Source of the DNA: Bacillota bacterium
GTDB taxonomy: Bacteria > Bacillota > Clostridia > Lachnospirales > Lachnospiraceae
DNA: 10,108 nt
Direction of reading: 5' to 3'
Assembly: GCA_023428885.1 (NCBI GenBank)
Contig: JAEYWQ010000170.1
Location: forward strand, 1-10,108
Shown here in pieces: positions 7,316 to 10,108 of this stretch. Below the pieces are notes generated by a model. The model was not told the DNA's origin. It saw only the letters and a program-made list of their open reading frames with translations, and searched no databases. The translations under genes and the position numbers were made by a program. How positions within the stretch are numbered: the first letter of the stretch is position 1; every line of letters starts with the position of its first letter.

Positions 7316-7384
7316 AATAATTGAAGATGTGAGCTTATCCCATTTCCGCTAACAAACTGCGAATTTATGCATCGGTCAATATAT

Positions 7385-7414
7385 GCAAAGTGAATTGTGA
7401 ACAATTTACTTTGC
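7385..7414. repeat. Inverted repeat across the GNAT stop codon
   Basis: GCAAAGT (7385-7391) pairs with ACTTTGC (7408-7414), and inside it ATTGT pairs with ACAAT. The stop codon (7408-7406) is within the structure. No T-run follows on the minus strand, so termination would be weak. It may mark the 3' end of the ABC-F/GNAT transcript. Confidence 0.45.
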
Positions 7415-7945
7415 TATCTTCCACTCTAATTGATAATCTCTAGGGTCTGCTTCATATAATTCCTGATTGATTTCCTCAGCTTCTTTGCAGCCAAGGGCAA
7501 AGTAAAAGGCAATAGTTTCTTCGGCGGACCCTGCACAAATATAAAGCTTTTTCGCATTCCATTCTGCTGCAGCCTTAGCTGAACGCATAAATAACTGTTT
7601 TCCAATTCCTTGATTTCTACATTCAAGCGTAATAAATAGTTGATCTAATAAAGCATATTGATTACGACTACCAAATAATTGCGGGTTTACCGTTGCAAAA
7701 CCTAACAGCATATTATTCTCATCAAAAGCCCCTATTGCACTTCCACCACTGCTGATCGTTTTGGCTAATCTATTATAATGCTGTTCATAGCCTTCTGGCC
7801 AGTCCGTGTCCTGATAATTAATATCAATTAACTGTCTTTTCCCATCTACTTCTCTCCAGGCTCTAGCAATATATTGCGAAGGGTTCATTTCATTTATTTT
7901 TTTGCAATCCTCTATGATTAATTTTCTATATTCGATATTCTGCAT
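7406..7945 (-). CDS. GNAT family N-acetyltransferase
   Basis: A 179-residue protein with the single GNAT fold. Motif A is LLDQLFITLECRNQGIGKQL (99-118), where RNQGIG matches the acetyl-CoA pyrophosphate loop Q/R-x-x-G-x-G/A. Motif B follows as AEETIAFYFALGCKEA (141-156), the usual IAFY-x-x-x-GF-like segment. There is no signal peptide or membrane segment. The acceptor cannot be named from sequence; small molecule or protein are both possible. The ATG at 7945 is supported by GGAGAGG about eight bases upstream, inside the ABC-F gene, whose 3' end it overlaps by 28 bp in another frame. Such overlap suggests translational coupling. The strong promoter of the next gene, rsmE, lies after it, so it closes the transcript that begins with the ABC-F gene. 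Confidence 0.9.
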   Translation of the reverse strand: MQNIEYRKLIIEDCKKINEMNPSQYIARAWREVDGKRQLIDINYQDTDWPEGYEQHYNRLAKTISSGGSAIGAFDENNMLLGFATVNPQLFGSRNQYALLDQLFITLECRNQGIGKQLFMRSAKAAAEWNAKKLYICAGSAEETIAFYFALGCKEAEEINQELYEADPRDYQLEWKIAK

Positions 7946-9870
7946 GTGTTATCCTCTCCATAATCGTTCTCATATTGAGCCCATTCTTCTAAAAGCTGAC
8001 TTAACTTATTTTCGCTTACTACAATCTCCTTTTGGATAGTATCTAGTGTTACATAATCAGATGCAATCATTGGATCTGCAAATCTTGACTGCAATTCCTT
8101 GATTTGATCCTCTAGCTCATTGATTTCTTGCTCTAGCATCTTAATCTTTCGTTCATTCTTTGACTTGTTATAGGCTGAATTATCTTTGTTTGATCTAGAA
8201 AAACTCTCAAACTCATCACCTGATGCTTTCGTCCCTCCAACCATAGATAAGGTATTATCCTCCGCTCGATTCCTTAGTTCTTGATAACGATCATAATCAT
8301 AAGGATAATACTTTACGATGTCTTGTTCAAAGACCAGTAATCGATTGGCAATGGACTGTATAAAGTAACGGTCATGAGATACAAATAGAACTGTCCCAGT
8401 GTAACTTTGAATCATCGCTTCCAGAGCATCTTTTGCTGCCATATCAAGGTGATTGGTCGGCTCATCTAAAATCAGTAGGTTTGCTTGTTTCTTCATAATC
8501 TTAGCTAAGGATAACCTTACCCTTTCTCCACCCGATAACTGGACAATTGGCTTAAAAACTTCATCCTCGCTGAATAAGAAGTTGCCTAAGATGGTACGGA
8601 CTTCAGTCCTGTTTAGCTTGGGATATTCATCCCAGAATTCCTCGATCACTGTTTTGCTATTATCTAAGTTCAGAAGTTCCTGATCAAAGTAAACCCAGTC
8701 TACGTCTCTTCCATAGCTAAAAGAACCACCAAGATCTTTTTGTTGGCCAACTAGGGTCTTTAACAAGGTGGATTTTCCAATACCATTATCACCCAGAACT
8801 GCAAGCTTATCTCCTTTATGAAGCTGTAGGGTAACTTGAGCCAGTGGTTTATCATAGCCAATCTCTAACTCTCTTACATCCATAACTAAACTTACACTCT
8901 CTTTATGAGGAAGAAATTGTGTGTGGAACTTTCTCTCATCGAATCGTCTTGGTTTTGGAATCTTTACCATGTGCTCAATTTGCATGCGTTTAGACCGAGT
9001 CATAGCCACCTTAGTCGGAGTGTTCTTCCATTTTTCAATGAAGATGGTAAGTCTTTCTATCTCCTTTTGCTGAGCTTCATAATCTTTGCATTGTTTTTCA
9101 TAATCCAAACGCTTCTGCTTAAGAAATGCAGTGTAATTCCCAACATAGCGTTTCATCTGCTTATACTCAATCTCATACGTGATATCGATTACCCGATCCA
9201 AAAACATTCGGTCATGGGATACAATCACAACCGCATGTGGATACTTCTTAAGATATCCCTCTAACCATTCTATCGTAGCTAGATCCAAATGATTGGTTGG
9301 TTCGTCTAAAAGCATAATATCTGGTTTACTCAACAGCAATTTAACAAAAGCAATTTTGGTCTTCTGCCCTCCTGAAAAAGAAGCTATTACCCGATCCATA
9401 TCTTCCACTGGGAATCCAAACTTCGTAAAAACCTGCTCCATTTCAGTCTGGTAGGAGTATCCTCCAATAAGTTCAAAGCGTTCTAAGACTTTGCTATACT
9501 CGTTTAAAACACGTTCGCTACAATCGGTTTCCATTGTCCTTTCTAATTCCTGTAACCGATCCTTTAGACGAAACATGCTATTATAAACTTTAAGTAATTC
9601 TTCTCTCACCGTAATCTCTTCATGTTCAAAACTCATCTGTTCTAGATATCCGATGGTAGGCTTTCCATCCATGTGAATAAAGAACTCTTCATCACTATCT
9701 AAATTATCCACCTCTAATTTTCCAGCAATCACTTTTAATAAGGTGGTCTTACCACAGCCATTTCTTCCTACAATTGCAATTTTCTCTTTATTACGAATCT
9801 CCATAGAAACGCACTCTAATAGGCGATTTCCAGGGTAGCCAATAATAGCATTATTCATTTGATATGTCAT
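7918..9870 (-). CDS. ABC-F family ATPase (YdiF-like), translation or ribosome-associated
   Basis: A 650-residue soluble protein with two ABC ATPase domains and no membrane segments, the ABC-F plan. Domain 1: Walker A GRNGCGKT (35-42), signature FSGGQK (165-170), Walker B IMLLDEPTNHLD (185-196), H219. A charged linker (about 230-320) would reach the ribosomal P/E-site region in this family. Domain 2: Walker A GDNGIGKS (360-367), signature LSGGER (445-450), Walker B LLILDEPTNHLD (465-476), H499. A C-terminal coiled coil runs about 568-635. Both catalytic glutamates are present. Length and layout resemble Bacillus YdiF (642 residues, from memory) more than the short antibiotic-resistance types, so a translation-factor role is more likely than drug protection, though that is not excluded. 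The start has AAGGAG nine bases upstream. It overlaps the GNAT gene at its 3' end and is preceded by a structured leader. Confidence 0.95.
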   Translation of the reverse strand: MTYQMNNAIIGYPGNRLLECVSMEIRNKEKIAIVGRNGCGKTTLLKVIAGKLEVDNLDSDEEFFIHMDGKPTIGYLEQMSFEHEEITVREELLKVYNSMFRLKDRLQELERTMETDCSERVLNEYSKVLERFELIGGYSYQTEMEQVFTKFGFPVEDMDRVIASFSGGQKTKIAFVKLLLSKPDIMLLDEPTNHLDLATIEWLEGYLKKYPHAVVIVSHDRMFLDRVIDITYEIEYKQMKRYVGNYTAFLKQKRLDYEKQCKDYEAQQKEIERLTIFIEKWKNTPTKVAMTRSKRMQIEHMVKIPKPRRFDERKFHTQFLPHKESVSLVMDVRELEIGYDKPLAQVTLQLHKGDKLAVLGDNGIGKSTLLKTLVGQQKDLGGSFSYGRDVDWVYFDQELLNLDNSKTVIEEFWDEYPKLNRTEVRTILGNFLFSEDEVFKPIVQLSGGERVRLSLAKIMKKQANLLILDEPTNHLDMAAKDALEAMIQSYTGTVLFVSHDRYFIQSIANRLLVFEQDIVKYYPYDYDRYQELRNRAEDNTLSMVGGTKASGDEFESFSRSNKDNSAYNKSKNERKIKMLEQEINELEDQIKELQSRFADPMIASDYVTLDTIQKEIVVSENKLSQLLEEWAQYENDYGEDNTCRISNIEN

Positions 9871-9894
9871 GTTTTTATTCTCCTTATTTTAAGC

Positions 9895-9921
9895 TTAATA
9901 AAGCGTCCGTGCAGATTTCAA
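9895..9921 (-). promoter_or_regulatory. Weak candidate promoter for the ABC-F gene
   Basis: TTGAAA (9921-9916), a short 15-base spacer and TATTAA (9900-9895) on the minus strand. The spacer is below the preferred 17, so the call is weak. If it is not used, transcription must come from beyond the terminator-like stem at 9994-10019 or from outside the window. Confidence 0.22.
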
Positions 9922-9969
9922 AGAAACATGTTCCTTAAGTAACACATTCTTCACCGCAAGATGCACTTC

Positions 9970-9986
9970 TTGGCACATAGTGCCAA
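9970..9986. repeat. Short perfect hairpin in the ABC-F leader
   Basis: TTGGCAC (9970-9976) pairs with GTGCCAA (9980-9986) around a three-base loop. On the minus strand it directly follows the T-run of the terminator at 9988-10019. Its function is unknown. Confidence 0.7.
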
Positions 9987-9987
9987 C

Positions 9988-10019
9988 AAAAAAGACCTCT
10001 TCCAAACTTGGAAAAGGTC
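9988..10019 (-). terminator. Intrinsic terminator or attenuator upstream of the ABC-F gene
   Basis: On the minus strand GACCTTTTCCAA (10019-10008) pairs with TTGGAAGAGGTC (10005-9994): 12 bp with one G-T pair and a tiny loop (four bases once the last A-T pair opens), then six T at 9993-9988. It lies about 118 bases before the ABC-F start codon. It either ends a gene beyond the right edge or attenuates transcription of the ABC-F gene. Confidence 0.85.
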
Positions 10020-10033
10020 GAGCCTACAAAAAG

Positions 10034-10108
10034 TTATGCAGAATAAAAGCATATCACATTGATATACGTTTCCTTATGCATCCCATTTATAGCGTTCTCT
10101 ACAATTTC
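10034..10108 (-). other. Open frame running in from the right edge: 3' end of an upstream gene or a leader peptide
   Basis: The minus strand is open from 10108 to a TAA at 10036-10034 (24 codons), ending MHKETYINVICFYSA. The stop is 14 bases before the terminator stem. It may be the C-terminus of a gene beyond the window. It may instead be a 15-residue leader ORF beginning at ATG 10081, although no good ribosome site precedes that ATG. A hairpin of eight pairs (10049-10067) lies inside it. A TATAAA at 10091-10086 could also be a -10 box whose -35 falls outside the window. A second frame is open from the edge for ten codons. A random frame this short is often open, so neither reading is secure. 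Confidence 0.3.

Noticed and set aside
7426..7626. A 66-codon frame on the same strand inside the GNAT gene
   Set aside because: It is an alternative frame of a clear GNAT coding sequence and has no family resemblance of its own.

Overview
The window is AT-rich, has strong AGGAGG-type ribosome binding sites, and carries a Firmicutes core gene set (ireB-ruvX-DUF1292-fur, mtaB, a rhodanese-less thiI next to a cysteine desulfurase, rsmE, and a YdiF-like ABC-F protein). This points to class Clostridia, probably a Lachnospiraceae or Lachnoclostridium-like genome. It is mainly a housekeeping region with no phage, transposon, CRISPR or defence genes.

Layout, read along the minus strand from the right end. 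(1) 10108-7406: an untranslated stretch with a strong intrinsic terminator or attenuator, then a YdiF-like ABC-F ATPase whose 3' end overlaps a GNAT acetyltransferase gene. (2) 7315-3878: a good promoter, then rsmE (16S rRNA U1498 methyltransferase), a nifS/iscS-type cysteine desulfurase and thiI (tRNA 4-thiouridine synthesis). A long perfect inverted repeat lies between rsmE and nifS. A 46-bp tandem repeat lies between nifS and thiI. thiI is broken by a one-base deletion. (3) 3367-3787, plus strand: a single-gene unit with a near-consensus promoter, a perfect Shine-Dalgarno and a strong terminator, encoding a 77-residue HPr-fold protein that lacks the phosphorylatable histidine but keeps the regulatory serine. 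(4) 3278-1, minus strand: mtaB (tRNA ms2t6A37 methylthiotransferase), ireB, ruvX, a DUF1292 protein, a Fur-family regulator, and the first 62 codons of a TTG-started gene that runs off the left edge. By gene order that last gene may be ribonuclease J, but its diagnostic domains are outside the window.

Most genes concern RNA and ribosome function: rsmE, thiI with its sulfur donor nifS, mtaB, ruvX, the ABC-F protein and possibly RNase J. The others are regulators: Fur, IreB and the HPr-like protein. I see no clear new multi-gene system. The points most worth a second look are the thiI frameshift, the histidine-less HPr-like protein in its own transcription unit, the structured leader before the ABC-F gene, the intergenic 46-bp repeats around thiI, and the 15-bp inverted repeat before nifS.
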